Assembly (NCBI RefSeq): GCF_014243345.1
Contig: NZ_JACLZF010000002.1
Span: 1,116,001 to 1,180,000, forward strand
Reading direction: 5' to 3'
Length of the DNA stretch: 64,000 bases
Source of the DNA: Robiginitalea sp. SC105
Lineage (GTDB): Bacteria; Bacteroidota; Bacteroidia; Flavobacteriales; Flavobacteriaceae
Positions 45,153-54,480 of the stretch are shown here, one piece after another (position 1 is the stretch's first letter; each line of letters starts with the position of its first letter). A program made the translations under genes and the position numbers. The notes beneath the pieces were generated by a model that was not told where the DNA came from, made no database searches, and saw only the letters and a program-made list of their open reading frames with translations.

Positions 45153-46016
45153 TTAGTTGTTAATCGCCGGGTCTTTCATTCCTTCTTCGATCATGCTGTA
45201 AAACTGATCCAGTTTCGGCAGCACCACGATGCGGGTACGGCGGTTGGCCGCACGGTTGGCAGGCGTATCATTGCTTGCCAGGGGTACGTAGTAGCTGCGA
45301 CCGGCAGCAGTCATGCGGGCAGGATCCACGCTGAAGTCATTTTGCAGGATGCGTACGATGGATGTGGCACGCTTCACACTCAGGTCCCAGTTATCCAGTA
45401 ACACGCCGCTGCGGTAGGGTACGTTATCCGTGTGTCCCTCTACCATGAATTCAAAATCGGGCTTGTTGTTTACCACCTGGGCAACTTTGCCGAGTACCGT
45501 CTTGGCTGCATTGGTGACATTGTAGCTTCCGCTGCTGAAGAGGAGCTTGTCGGAGATGGATACGAACACCACTCCTTTTTCCACGCTGATTTCGATGTCC
45601 TCATCATCCAGGTTGCCCAGCACGCCTTTCAGGCTCTGGACCAGGGCGAGGTTGACGGAATCCCGGCGGGTGATTGCATTCTGCAGCTTACGGATCGTCA
45701 GGTCTTTCTCCTGCAGGCTCTCAAGGGATTTTTCAAGGTTTTCGGCCCCTTTGGCGGTAAGGGTGGTCAGGTTGCCCATGTTGTTGATGAGCTCCTGGTT
45801 GTTGGCCTTGAGGAAGGCGTTTTGCTCTTCCAGCGTTTTGAGGCGGGCCGTATTGGTGGCCTTTTCCTCCAGGCAGGTGTTGAGCTTAACGGTTGCAGAG
45901 TTTAGAAGATCCTGGGTTTCTTTTTGTTTGGCTTCCAGTTCGGCATATTTTTTCTGTGAAACACAGGAAGAAAGTGCCAATGCCAGACCAAGACAGCCAA
46001 TGATCATTTTTTTCAT
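45153..46016 (-). CDS. OmpA family outer-membrane lipoprotein
   Basis: 287 residues from the ATG at 46016, which gives the signal MKKMIIGCLGLALALSSC with a clear ALSSC lipobox; the longest frame would add 13 residues. After the lipid anchor comes a coiled coil (20-110) and a C-terminal OmpA-like domain (about 150-275) with FMVEGHTDNVPYRSG, NWDLSVKRATSIVRIL and ANRAANRRTRIVVLP. The aspartate of HTD and arginine of VKRA are the residues that bind diaminopimelate, so it should tether the outer membrane to peptidoglycan. Confidence 0.93.
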   Translation of the reverse strand: MKKMIIGCLGLALALSSCVSQKKYAELEAKQKETQDLLNSATVKLNTCLEEKATNTARLKTLEEQNAFLKANNQELINNMGNLTTLTAKGAENLEKSLESLQEKDLTIRKLQNAITRRDSVNLALVQSLKGVLGNLDDEDIEISVEKGVVFVSISDKLLFSSGSYNVTNAAKTVLGKVAQVVNNKPDFEFMVEGHTDNVPYRSGVLLDNWDLSVKRATSIVRILQNDFSVDPARMTAAGRSYYVPLASNDTPANRAANRRTRIVVLPKLDQFYSMIEEGMKDPAINN

Positions 46017-46070
46017 AATTATTATTTCAGAGTTAATGTGATTAAAGGGGTGCACGGTTAAAAATCAGTC

Positions 46071-46078
46071 CAAAATTA
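46071..46078 (-). promoter_or_regulatory. Candidate -7 element for the OmpA lipoprotein gene
   Basis: On the minus strand TAATTTTG matches TAnnTTTG exactly, 54 nt before the ATG at 46016. A TTG at the right distance is lacking. Confidence 0.4.
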
Positions 46079-46111
46079 TATAAAAGCGAATCCGTTGCTT
46101 GACCCGATCCG

Positions 46112-47116
46112 TTAATCTTTTACTAAATTGTTAAAATCCTTTACCTGATTTACGTAATAAGACCATACTATGGATGTTGCAGCGTGGTATTTTTGCACAA
46201 AATGGACTTTTTCGCGCTTTCGGATCATCCTTGGGAACTGCCTGTAATAGCTGGCATGTGCCCTTAGGATTGCCCAGGTGTGCCGGCCTTTCCACTGCAA
46301 GAGGAACCGCAGGGCCGCCACTCCGTCCAGCAGGAGGCGCGCCAGAATGATCGGGAATGCCTTTTTGCGGGGCAGGTTTTTGGTGATGGAGAAGAGGGAG
46401 TTGCGGAAATTCAGGTAGGTTTTCCGGGGGTTCATGTTACTCAGGGTAGATCCGCCCAGGTGGTAGATTTCCGACTTGCCGCAATAATAAACCTTGTAGC
46501 CCTTATTTTGGGCGCGCCAGCAAAGATCCACCTCTTCCTGGTGCGCAAAGTAATCGGCATCGAAGCCCTGGAGGTCCCGGAAAACGGATTTCCGGATAAA
46601 CATGCAGGCCCCGGTCGCCCAGAAAATCTCCCGTGTATCGTCGTACTGCCCGCGGTCCTGTTCCAGGCTCTGGAAAATCCGGCCCCGGCAGAACGGGTAG
46701 CCGAAGAGGTCCAGGAAACCACCTGCGGCTCCTGCATATTCAAAGTAACCGGGCCGAAGCAGGTCCTTGATCTTGGGTTGTACCACCCCGATTTCCGGAT
46801 GGTTTTCAAGCAATTCCCGTACCGGGTCCAGCCAACCGGGGGTTACCTCTACATCGGAGTTCAAAAGGCAATACACCGATTCCTCCACCCCTTGCAGGGC
46901 CATATTGTAACCGGAGGCAAAACCGCCGTTGACCGGGTTTCGAAGTACCCGGATCGTTGGATACTCCCGCTCGAGGAAGCCAATGGAATCGTCATCCGAA
47001 GCATTGTCTGCCACATAGATGACGGCGTCCCCACTGTGGGAAACGACCGAGGGCAGGAAACGTTCCAGCAGGTGCTGACCATTCCAGTTCAGGATGACTA
47101 CGGCTAAAGATTGCAT
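46112..47116 (-). CDS. GT2 family glycosyltransferase
   Basis: 334 residues with a GT-A fold of family 2: VVILNWNGQHLLERFLPSV at 7-25, VADNASDDDSIGFLE near 36-50, NGGFASGYNMAL near 63, and the DxD-type metal site in CLLNSDVEVTPG near 83-94. The later GACMFIRKSVFRDLQGFDADYF...HQEEVDLCWRAQNKGYKV block is typical of the rhamnosyltransferase-like subgroup. Basic, partly hydrophobic segments near the C-terminus suggest membrane association. It would add a sugar to a cell-surface glycan. It stands alone, without a polysaccharide cluster. Confidence 0.9.
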   Translation of the reverse strand: MQSLAVVILNWNGQHLLERFLPSVVSHSGDAVIYVADNASDDDSIGFLEREYPTIRVLRNPVNGGFASGYNMALQGVEESVYCLLNSDVEVTPGWLDPVRELLENHPEIGVVQPKIKDLLRPGYFEYAGAAGGFLDLFGYPFCRGRIFQSLEQDRGQYDDTREIFWATGACMFIRKSVFRDLQGFDADYFAHQEEVDLCWRAQNKGYKVYYCGKSEIYHLGGSTLSNMNPRKTYLNFRNSLFSITKNLPRKKAFPIILARLLLDGVAALRFLLQWKGRHTWAILRAHASYYRQFPRMIRKREKVHFVQKYHAATSIVWSYYVNQVKDFNNLVKD

Positions 47117-47214
47117 TCGGAATCGGCTGAGTTGGGAATGCGGTTTCCCGCTGTTTTACAAAGCTGACAAAGTAACTAATTTTTTTTGGTACCACCGCCG
47201 GTCATTCTCCCGGT

Positions 47215-47679
47215 TCAGACCGCCGGTTCATCCGGGAACGGGTAGGGGGGCAGCTCCCGCAGGTATACGAACCGTTCGCTCTCGTAGTCCATGCGGCAAA
47301 AGATATGGAGGAGCCCGTTTGTAACCATCAGGTAGCGCGAACGGGCCTTCAGGTTATACCGGGCAATCTGGTCGAACACCTCCTGGTTGAGGGCAACCGA
47401 AGGGGCCTTGCATTCCACCAGCAGGTCGATGTCCCCCCTGGGGTTGCAAACAGCTATATCCACCCGTTTCCGGAGGCTGCCGACCCGCAATTCCCGCTCC
47501 ACCAGGATACGCCCGGCAGGGTACCCCCTGTCCCTGACCAGGTAATGCAAGCAGTGTTGCCTGACCCATTCCTCAGGCTGCAGTAACACGTACTTTTTCC
47601 GGATAAAGTCAAAGACGAGGCGCTTATTTTCCCTACTTTTGAATCGGAAGGGATACTTGGGAAATTCCAGTTCCACCAT
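47215..47679 (-). CDS. HsdR-N-domain (PD-(D/E)XK-like) protein
   Basis: From the ATG at 47679 the product is 154 residues (the longer open frame runs into holA antisense and is not credible). It resembles the stand-alone HSDR_N_2 domain, the nuclease domain of type I restriction subunit R: LVRDRGYPAGRILVERELRVG, RVDIAVCNPRGDIDLLVECKAP with Asp and ExK of the PD-(D/E)XK motif, QIARYNLKARSRYLMVTNG. No hsdM, hsdS or helicase part is present, so it is not a restriction system; it is known as an isolated gene in flavobacteria. It is divergent from holA with only 27 nt between start codons. Confidence 0.75.
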   Translation of the reverse strand: MVELEFPKYPFRFKSRENKRLVFDFIRKKYVLLQPEEWVRQHCLHYLVRDRGYPAGRILVERELRVGSLRKRVDIAVCNPRGDIDLLVECKAPSVALNQEVFDQIARYNLKARSRYLMVTNGLLHIFCRMDYESERFVYLRELPPYPFPDEPAV

Positions 47680-47680
47680 G

Positions 47681-47694
47681 GTGCAAAATTGCAC
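47681..47694. promoter_or_regulatory. Dyad in the 27-nt holA divergent region
   Basis: GTGCAA-AA-TTGCAC is a perfect 6-bp dyad lying 1 nt from the minus-strand start codon and 12 nt before the holA ATG. A second palindrome, CACCATGGTG (47674-47683), contains the minus-strand start codon and overlaps it. The region is too short for two full promoters, so each promoter must extend into the opposite gene. Confidence 0.35.
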
Positions 47695-47706
47695 TAAAAT
47701 TTCAAA

Positions 47707-48711
47707 ATGGAGGAAGTAAAGGCACTCATCTCTGATATCCGCAGCGGCAAGCTGGCCCCGATCTATTTCCTGATGGGGGAGGAGCCCTACTATATCGACC
47801 GCATTTCGGAATTCATCACCCACAACATACTGACCGAAGAGGAGCGGGGGTTCAACCAGACCGTGCTTTACGGGAAGGATACCACGGTGGATGAAATAAT
47901 CGGCCAGGCCAAACGGTACCCCATGATGGCCGAATACCAGGTTGTGGTCGTCCGGGAAGCCCAGCACCTGAGCCGTACCATCGAACAACTGGCATCCTAT
48001 GCAGACCAGCCCCAGCCGACCACCGTCCTGGTCATCTGCTTCAAATACAAAACCCTGGACAAGCGGAAAAAACTGATCAAGACGCTGCGCAAGGGCGACG
48101 CCGTGGTCTTTGAGAGCAAAAAACTTTATGAGAACCAGGTTTCGGACTGGATACGTCGTGTGCTACTGGGATCAGGGTACCGGATTTCCCACAAGGCATC
48201 GGCCCTCCTGGTGGAATACCTGGGCACTGACCTGAGCCGTATTTCGAACGAGCTGGAAAAGCTCAAGCTGGTGCTTCCCGACGGGTCCGAGATTACCCCG
48301 GAGACCATCGAAGACCATATCGGCATCAGTAAGGATTTCAACAATTTCGAACTGAAGAAGGCTATTGCCGACCGGGATATACCGAAAGCAACCCAAATTA
48401 TCAAATACTTTTCCCAGAACCCCAAGGAGAACCCCTTTGTGCTGACGGTGGCCCTGTTGCATACTTTTTTCTCCCAGTTGCTCCAATACCACGGCCTTTC
48501 GGATCACAGCCCGAGAAATGTTGCGAGTGCCCTGCGCATCAACCCTTATTTTGTCGGGGAATACCAAACGGCGGCCCGCAACTATCCGATGAAGTCGGTC
48601 AGCCGGATCATCGGGTCACTGCGGGAGATGGACCTCAAGGGCAAAGGCGTGGGATCCTCTTCCCTCAGCCACCGGGACCTGCTGCAGGAACTGCTTTATA
48701 AAATAGTCTGA
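47707..48711 (+). CDS. holA: DNA polymerase III delta subunit
   Basis: 334 residues, the usual HolA length. The N-terminus KLAPIYFLMGEEPYYIDRISEFI is the nucleotide-fold start of delta subunits (no functional Walker A), and the mid-region shows VVVVREAQHLS, LVICFKYKTLDKRKKLIK, YLGTDLSRISNELEKLKL. Delta opens the beta sliding clamp during loading onto DNA. It ends immediately next to the stop codon of the convergent doxX-like gene. Confidence 0.92.
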   Translation: MEEVKALISDIRSGKLAPIYFLMGEEPYYIDRISEFITHNILTEEERGFNQTVLYGKDTTVDEIIGQAKRYPMMAEYQVVVVREAQHLSRTIEQLASYADQPQPTTVLVICFKYKTLDKRKKLIKTLRKGDAVVFESKKLYENQVSDWIRRVLLGSGYRISHKASALLVEYLGTDLSRISNELEKLKLVLPDGSEITPETIEDHIGISKDFNNFELKKAIADRDIPKATQIIKYFSQNPKENPFVLTVALLHTFFSQLLQYHGLSDHSPRNVASALRINPYFVGEYQTAARNYPMKSVSRIIGSLREMDLKGKGVGSSSLSHRDLLQELLYKIV

Positions 48712-49092
48712 TTATTTGCGGTCTATGCTGAATTTCCCCGGGCCCAACAGGAAAATGGCCAGGAAGACGGCTGCGTAAAGCAACGGCAATTCCTTGCGGC
48801 CGAACGGGTCTGCCCCGTGGGCAATAAGCGCAGCCACAAGCATGGCAATCACCAGCGGAATGGCTGCCCATCGCGATTTCAGGCCGATAATGACCAGCAG
48901 GGCGCACACGACCTCTGCGAAAGCGACCAGGAACAGGGAAGGGCCGGGCCCGATGCCAATGGGGTCGCCGAATTCAATTTCGCCTTCTCCGAAAAGCCGG
49001 CTGAGTTTGGGGATGCCGTGGGTCATAATCATCCCGCCCCCGGCAATCCGGAGGATTAAGAGGCCAAGATCATTTTTCAGGGAACTTTTCAT
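48712..49092 (-). CDS. DoxX family membrane protein
   Basis: 126 residues with four hydrophobic segments (about 8-25, 50-68, 73-92 and 104-120) and the DoxX opening LGLLILRIAGGGMIMTHGIPKL. DoxX-like proteins are small inner-membrane proteins linked to redox or thiol stress in some bacteria, but function varies. The gene follows the kinase/aminotransferase fusion by 35 nt on the same strand and may share its transcript. Confidence 0.85.
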   Translation of the reverse strand: MKSSLKNDLGLLILRIAGGGMIMTHGIPKLSRLFGEGEIEFGDPIGIGPGPSLFLVAFAEVVCALLVIIGLKSRWAAIPLVIAMLVAALIAHGADPFGRKELPLLYAAVFLAIFLLGPGKFSIDRK

Positions 49093-49127
49093 AGGTATGT
49101 TAAGATTTGTTACTAATGTATTAATAT

Positions 49128-51383
49128 TTACGAAGAATTATCATTAATCCGCAGAAATGCCCCCAATTTCTCGAGCAATTCGTCGGCATTTCCCCGGTTG
49201 AAGGGCAGAGGAGGCTTGATCTTCAACACGTTGTCAAACGGGCCATCCGTGCTGATCAGGACCCGCTCTTCCCGCAGGTGGTCCTTGATTTGGGCTGCCT
49301 TCCGGGTCGCCGGCTTTCCGTCTGCAAGGAGGAGTTCCACCCCGATGAACAAGCCGTCCCCGCGGACATCTGCAATCAGCGGGGATTCCTCCCCCAGCTC
49401 CCTGAGGCAGCGCATCAGGTATTCCCCCGTTTCGGCCGCCTGACGCGGCAGGTTTTCATCCTCCAGCACATCGAGTACGGCCTTCCCGGCCGCACAGGAA
49501 ACCGGGTTCCCACCGAAGGAGCTGAAAAATTCCGGGCCTTCGGCAAAGGCCCGGGCAATTTCCTCCGTACAAACCACGGCACCCAGCGGGTGTCCGTTCC
49601 CCATGGGTTTCCCGAGGATCACCAGGTCGGGGACCACCCCGTAGCGCTCATATCCCCAGAAATGTTCCCCCAGCCGGCCGAAGCCCACCTGTACCTCGTC
49701 GCTGATGCATAGCCCCCCTATTTTCCGCACTGCCTGGTAAACCCGTTCCAGGTAGCCATGGGGCAGGGGGACCTGGCCGCCACAACCCATGATCGGTTCC
49801 GCAATAAAGGCTGCAAGGCTTTCTCCGTGCTCCAGGATCTGCCCGAGGCAGGATTCGCTCAGGTGCCTCCCGGCAGTGCCGTCATCGGCCCATCCTGACC
49901 CGAAAACCTTTGGCATGGGGCAGAGGAGGGTATTTGGGTACGCATGCCCGGGCCGGTGTTTGTAGTGGCTGATGGCAATGCCTGCCGAGGTATTTCCGTG
50001 ATACCCGTTTTCCAGGGCCATTACCTGGTTCCGCCCCGTGTAAAACCTGGCCAACCGCAGGGCAAGGTCGGTGGCAGCACTTCCGGAATTGACGAAAAAT
50101 ACCCGGGAAAGGGAAGGGGGAAAATGTTTCAGCAGGGCCTCTGCATAGGATAGGATGCTTTCGTAATGGTAACGCGTGTTCGTGTTGAGAGTCCGCAGGG
50201 CTTCGCTCGTCCGCGCCACCACTTCCGGGTGGCAATGGCCCACCTGCATGATGTTGTTGTAGGCATCCAGGTAGGAGGTACCGTCATTTCCGAACATGTA
50301 TTGGAATGCCGCCCGTTCCATGATGATCGGGTGGCGGTAGCTCAGGCTCAGCGAAGGGCTGAGCAACCGGTTGCGCCGCTTGCGGAATGTCTCCTCCCCG
50401 GTGGCCGGGACTTGCGGTAAACCGGTGACTTTACGGAATGTGCGGCGAGCTGCTACCGGGCCGATCCGCACCCATTGTTCGATGAGTTTTTCGACCGCGG
50501 CCTGGCTGATGGTGATATAGGGGGAATCCGGTTGGGATTTGCTGGTGTGTGCGGCTTGGCAGAGGCTCATGCAGAGTCGTCCGCCGATCAGGTAGTAAAG
50601 CAGGTCGGCTTCATCGGGGGCTATCGGGAAAACAGCGTGGTAAGCCCCCAGGATGGTCGCGGCAGCCTGCAGGGGGTCTTCCTTATTCATCAGCCCGTAG
50701 GTTATTCCCACGGCCAGGTCGGCGGCCAGCCACGAATAACAGGCATCGCCAAAATCGATCAGGCCGGTTACTTCCCCGTCGCGGACCAGGATGTTCCAGT
50801 CATTGGCGTCGTTGTGGATGAACCCCCTGCGCAGGGAATAGGCCATCGGCAAAACCTCGGCCTGGAATTGCCGGTACATGTAGGCGGTAAGGGAACGGAT
50901 TCGCGGATCGGCTATTTCCCGGTTATACTGCTGGCTCATGCCAAGATGCTGCAAGTCCCAGGCAAAGGGATCCGGGGATACGGGGACCGCGCCAAAACCG
51001 GCTGCTTTGCCGGCCAGTTCCCCCAGCAGCCGTCCCAGGCTCTGCAGGAACCGCTCGTCCTGCGTGGCTTCTGCCATAAATCCCCCCTCCAGATATTCGA
51101 GGACCCGGTACAGTTTCCCGTCATATTCGAAATACGACCCACCCGCTTTTACAGGTAGTTGAGCAGGGTATTCAAAGCGCGCGCCCACCCTGAAATGCTC
51201 CATGAGTCGTGATTCCAGTTCGATCCGCGCCTTGCGACCCGGGCCCGGGCGGTGTTCCTTCAGCACCCACCTGCCGCCTGCCGCCTGCATCCGGAAGGTC
51301 CGGTCCTCATAGCCTTCCAGGGGTTCGACCGACGTTGGTTCCAGGCCATAATGTCGCTTAATCTCTGCGAACAACGCTTCCAT
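49128..51383 (-). CDS. Fused aminoglycoside-phosphotransferase-like kinase and class III aminotransferase/lyase
   Basis: 751 residues from the ATG at 51383, where [16 protein letters not shown] fits the kinase start; an ATG 18 codons earlier is less likely. Residues 1-320 are an APH/homoserine-kinase-type kinase with [11 protein letters not shown] and the catalytic loop [13 protein letters not shown] (Asp near 192) plus the magnesium site GLIDFGDA. Residues 345-750 are a class III PLP enzyme: [41 protein letters not shown], and the PLP lysine in [14 protein letters not shown]. This pairing recalls the eukaryotic hydroxylysine kinase and phospholyase (or ethanolamine-phosphate lyase) partners, so it may phosphorylate an amino alcohol and then eliminate phosphate. 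The substrate is not known. Confidence 0.82.
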   Translation of the reverse strand: MEALFAEIKRHYGLEPTSVEPLEGYEDRTFRMQAAGGRWVLKEHRPGPGRKARIELESRLMEHFRVGARFEYPAQLPVKAGGSYFEYDGKLYRVLEYLEGGFMAEATQDERFLQSLGRLLGELAGKAAGFGAVPVSPDPFAWDLQHLGMSQQYNREIADPRIRSLTAYMYRQFQAEVLPMAYSLRRGFIHNDANDWNILVRDGEVTGLIDFGDACYSWLAADLAVGITYGLMNKEDPLQAAATILGAYHAVFPIAPDEADLLYYLIGGRLCMSLCQAAHTSKSQPDSPYITISQAAVEKLIEQWVRIGPVAARRTFRKVTGLPQVPATGEETFRKRRNRLLSPSLSLSYRHPIIMERAAFQYMFGNDGTSYLDAYNNIMQVGHCHPEVVARTSEALRTLNTNTRYHYESILSYAEALLKHFPPSLSRVFFVNSGSAATDLALRLARFYTGRNQVMALENGYHGNTSAGIAISHYKHRPGHAYPNTLLCPMPKVFGSGWADDGTAGRHLSESCLGQILEHGESLAAFIAEPIMGCGGQVPLPHGYLERVYQAVRKIGGLCISDEVQVGFGRLGEHFWGYERYGVVPDLVILGKPMGNGHPLGAVVCTEEIARAFAEGPEFFSSFGGNPVSCAAGKAVLDVLEDENLPRQAAETGEYLMRCLRELGEESPLIADVRGDGLFIGVELLLADGKPATRKAAQIKDHLREERVLISTDGPFDNVLKIKPPLPFNRGNADELLEKLGAFLRINDNSS

Positions 51384-51526
51384 TGGAATCAGGTTTTTAC
51401 TTCTTTCAAACTTAGCCAAAAATCGGGTGTTTGCCATGCGTATGTCCCGTGCATTCCCAGCCGGTTAATAGGGTGATTTTACTTATCTTTAAAAACCTTA
51501 TTTGACCATATATTCATTATCAAAAA

Positions 51527-54316
51527 ATGGAAATCATGAAAAAATTCATCGCATTTATTCTGCTTTTAGGGATCCTTCCGCAGACAGCACCCGCCCAGGA
51601 ATTCCAGTTCCGGGCAGCAGACATCGACATACCTTACGAGCGCTATGTACTGCCCAACGGACTAACCCTGTTGGTCTACGAAGACCACAAAGCGCCCATT
51701 GCGGCCGTCAATGTCTGGTATCACGTGGGTTCCAAGAACGAGAAGCCGGGGAAGAGCGGTTTTGCCCACCTTTTTGAACACCTCATGTTCAATGGGAGTG
51801 AGAATTACAATAAGGACTATTTCCAGGCCCTGGAAAGCATCGGGGGAACCGACCTGAACGGCACCACCAATAACGACCGTACCAATTACTTCCAAAATGT
51901 CCCTGTTAGTGCGCTGGACCAGGTTCTTTTCCTGGAATCCGACCGGATGGGGCATCTGCTGGGCGCCATCGACCAGGAGCGTCTGGATGAACAGCGGGGG
52001 GTGGTTCAGAATGAGAAGCGACAAGGCGAAAACCAGCCTTATGGCAAGCAGTATGATTACATTACCAAGGCGATGTTTCCCAAGGGGCATCCTTACTCCT
52101 GGACGGTTATCGGGGAAATGGAGGACCTGAACGCTGCCTCCCTTGAAGATGTACAGGAGTGGTTCAAATCTTATTACGGGCCTGCAAATGCCGTTGTGGC
52201 GGTTGCCGGTGACGTGGAGCCCGGTGAGGTGTATCAAAAGGTCCTGCGGTACTTTGGGGACATCCCCTCCGGACCGACCATTGAAAGGCAGGAGGTGAAC
52301 ATTCCCATGCACGCCTATGACACCTACCAGGTGTATCAGGACCGCGTTCCGGAGACGCGCATCCTTTTTGCCTGGAATACCCCGCCTTTTGGGGACCGTG
52401 AGGATATCCATTTTGACCTGATATCGTCCATTTTAAGCAACGGGAAGAACTCGCGCCTGTACAAGCGCCTGGTCTATGAAGACCAGATAGCGAGTTCTGT
52501 GGCTTCATTCGAATGGTCCAAGGAATTGGCCAGCAACTTTATTGCCTATGCAGATGTGAAACCCGGGGGTGATCGGGAGCAGGTGCAGCGGGCGATGCAG
52601 GAAGAAATCAGCCGCCTGATGGAGGAAGGGCCCACGACGGCCGAACTCAATCGGGTTAAGGCAGATTATTTCGCCGGTTTTATCAAGGGAATGGAGCGGA
52701 TCGGTGGATTTGGCGGTGTTTCGGATATCCTGGCTTCCAACGAAACTTACTTCGGGGATGCGGATTATTACAAACAGGTACTAAAATTCGTGGAAGAAGC
52801 CACCGTTGCAGATGTACAGGCCACCGCCAAAAAATGGCTCAGCAAAGGCAAACACCTGCTCATTTGTGAGCCATTCCCGGAGTATACTGTTACGGAATCC
52901 GGGGTGGACCGCAGTAAGCTCCCGGAACTGGGAACCCCAAAGACGTCCCGGTTCCCCGAAATCCAGCGGACCGAGTTGTCCAATGGCCTGAAAGTAGTTC
53001 TGGCACAACGCAGCGGCGTGCCCACCATCGTGATGAATATGATGATTGATGCGGGGTATAAAACGGACTTTCTGTCCAGCCCGGGGACGGCTGCCCTTGC
53101 CATGAACCTGATGGATGAAGGCACAAAAAACATGACCTCCCTGGAGATATCCGAGAAGCTCCAACTGCTTGGTGCCAGCCTTTCGGCCGGATCCAATCAG
53201 GATATGTCCACCGTGTATATGAATACGCTTAAACCGACCCTGCAGGCCAGCCTGGAGGTGTTCTCCGATGTATTGCTCAACCCGGCCTTTCCCCAGAAGG
53301 AGTTCGACCGGCTGCAGACCGAACAGGTCAATGCCATTAAGAGCGAAAAATCCCAACCGATCGCCATGGCACTGCGCGTAATGAACAAATACCTGTACGG
53401 CGAGGGGCACCCGTACAGCAACCCGTACACGGGCACTGGCTATGAGGCCACCGTCCAGGCGCTCTCCAGGGCAGATGTCCAGACGTTCTACGATACCTGG
53501 GTTAGGCCAAACAACGCCACCCTGGTGGTTACAGGCGATGTCTCAATGGCGGAGCTCAAACCGATGCTCGAAAAAAGCCTTGGGAAATGGAAAAAAGGCA
53601 ATGTCCCGACCATTTCCTTTGCCAGGCCCAAAACCGGCACCAAAAACACCCTCTACCTGATGGACCGGCCTGAATCCCAGCAGTCAGTGATCCTTGCAGG
53701 CCACCTCACCGAGAAGTACGGGGACGTTCCGGAAGTGGCACTGGAGCAAATGGTCAGCATCCTTGGCGGTGACTTCACTTCCCGGATCAATATGAACCTC
53801 AGGGAGGATAAGCACTGGTCCTACGGGGCCGGGGGCTTTGTGTTCGGGGCCCGGAATGAACGGCCGTTCATTGTTTACGCCCCCGTGCAAACCGACAAGA
53901 CAGCCGAATCCGTGAGTGAAATCAGGAAAGAGCTGTCCGAATTTGTGAGTACCCGTCCGGCAACAGCTGAGGAACTCGAAAAGGTAAAAACCAATGAGGT
54001 GCTGAAACTGCCCGGCCAATGGGAAACCAATGCTTCTGTAGCCGGGTCGGTGGCCAATTTGGTGCGGTACGGCTTACCGGATGATTACTACCAGACCTAT
54101 GACGCCATGGTGCGCAACCTGAACCTGGAGGATGTCCGCTCTGTGAGTTCAACGGTGGTTAAGCCCCAGGAAGTGAACTGGTTTATGGTGGGGGACCGCG
54201 CCAAGATCGTGGATAAACTGGACCAGTTGGGCTTTGACCAGATCATTGAAATCGATGCGGACGGCAACCCGAAAACGCCTGCACTGAAACAGACCGAGGT
54301 GGAGATAAAAAACTAA
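51527..54316 (+). CDS. M16 family zinc metalloprotease, two-domain, exported
   Basis: 929 residues with two M16 repeats. The first has the inverted zinc motif HxxEH: His81-LFEH85, with the second-half glutamate expected near residue 160. The second half (about 480-920) lacks HxxEH, as is normal for the inactive partner in pitrilysin-type proteases. Signal peptide MKKFIAFILLLGILPQTAPAQ begins at Met4 (51536), so that may be the true start. The protein cleaves peptides in the periplasm. It is divergent from the kinase/aminotransferase fusion gene. Confidence 0.93.
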   Translation: MEIMKKFIAFILLLGILPQTAPAQEFQFRAADIDIPYERYVLPNGLTLLVYEDHKAPIAAVNVWYHVGSKNEKPGKSGFAHLFEHLMFNGSENYNKDYFQALESIGGTDLNGTTNNDRTNYFQNVPVSALDQVLFLESDRMGHLLGAIDQERLDEQRGVVQNEKRQGENQPYGKQYDYITKAMFPKGHPYSWTVIGEMEDLNAASLEDVQEWFKSYYGPANAVVAVAGDVEPGEVYQKVLRYFGDIPSGPTIERQEVNIPMHAYDTYQVYQDRVPETRILFAWNTPPFGDREDIHFDLISSILSNGKNSRLYKRLVYEDQIASSVASFEWSKELASNFIAYADVKPGGDREQVQRAMQEEISRLMEEGPTTAELNRVKADYFAGFIKGMERIGGFGGVSDILASNETYFGDADYYKQVLKFVEEATVADVQATAKKWLSKGKHLLICEPFPEYTVTESGVDRSKLPELGTPKTSRFPEIQRTELSNGLKVVLAQRSGVPTIVMNMMIDAGYKTDFLSSPGTAALAMNLMDEGTKNMTSLEISEKLQLLGASLSAGSNQDMSTVYMNTLKPTLQASLEVFSDVLLNPAFPQKEFDRLQTEQVNAIKSEKSQPIAMALRVMNKYLYGEGHPYSNPYTGTGYEATVQALSRADVQTFYDTWVRPNNATLVVTGDVSMAELKPMLEKSLGKWKKGNVPTISFARPKTGTKNTLYLMDRPESQQSVILAGHLTEKYGDVPEVALEQMVSILGGDFTSRINMNLREDKHWSYGAGGFVFGARNERPFIVYAPVQTDKTAESVSEIRKELSEFVSTRPATAEELEKVKTNEVLKLPGQWETNASVAGSVANLVRYGLPDDYYQTYDAMVRNLNLEDVRSVSSTVVKPQEVNWFMVGDRAKIVDKLDQLGFDQIIEIDADGNPKTPALKQTEVEIKN

Positions 54317-54480
54317 TCCGGTTCAGTTGTCATTCTAACTCAGAAGTGTGGCCTTGCCGGCAGTTGCTCTCCTGTTCCTACCAGTATCAACAAGGGGATA
54401 GTAAACCCATTAAACCCGGTGAAGGGGAGAGGCATGGTACGCTAAGCTCAAGTTAATAAAGGAATAGGGGAAGCGTGCTT

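Noticed and set aside
47215-47679. Type I restriction system
   Set aside because: Only the N-terminal nuclease-like domain is present; there is no helicase part, hsdM or hsdS nearby.
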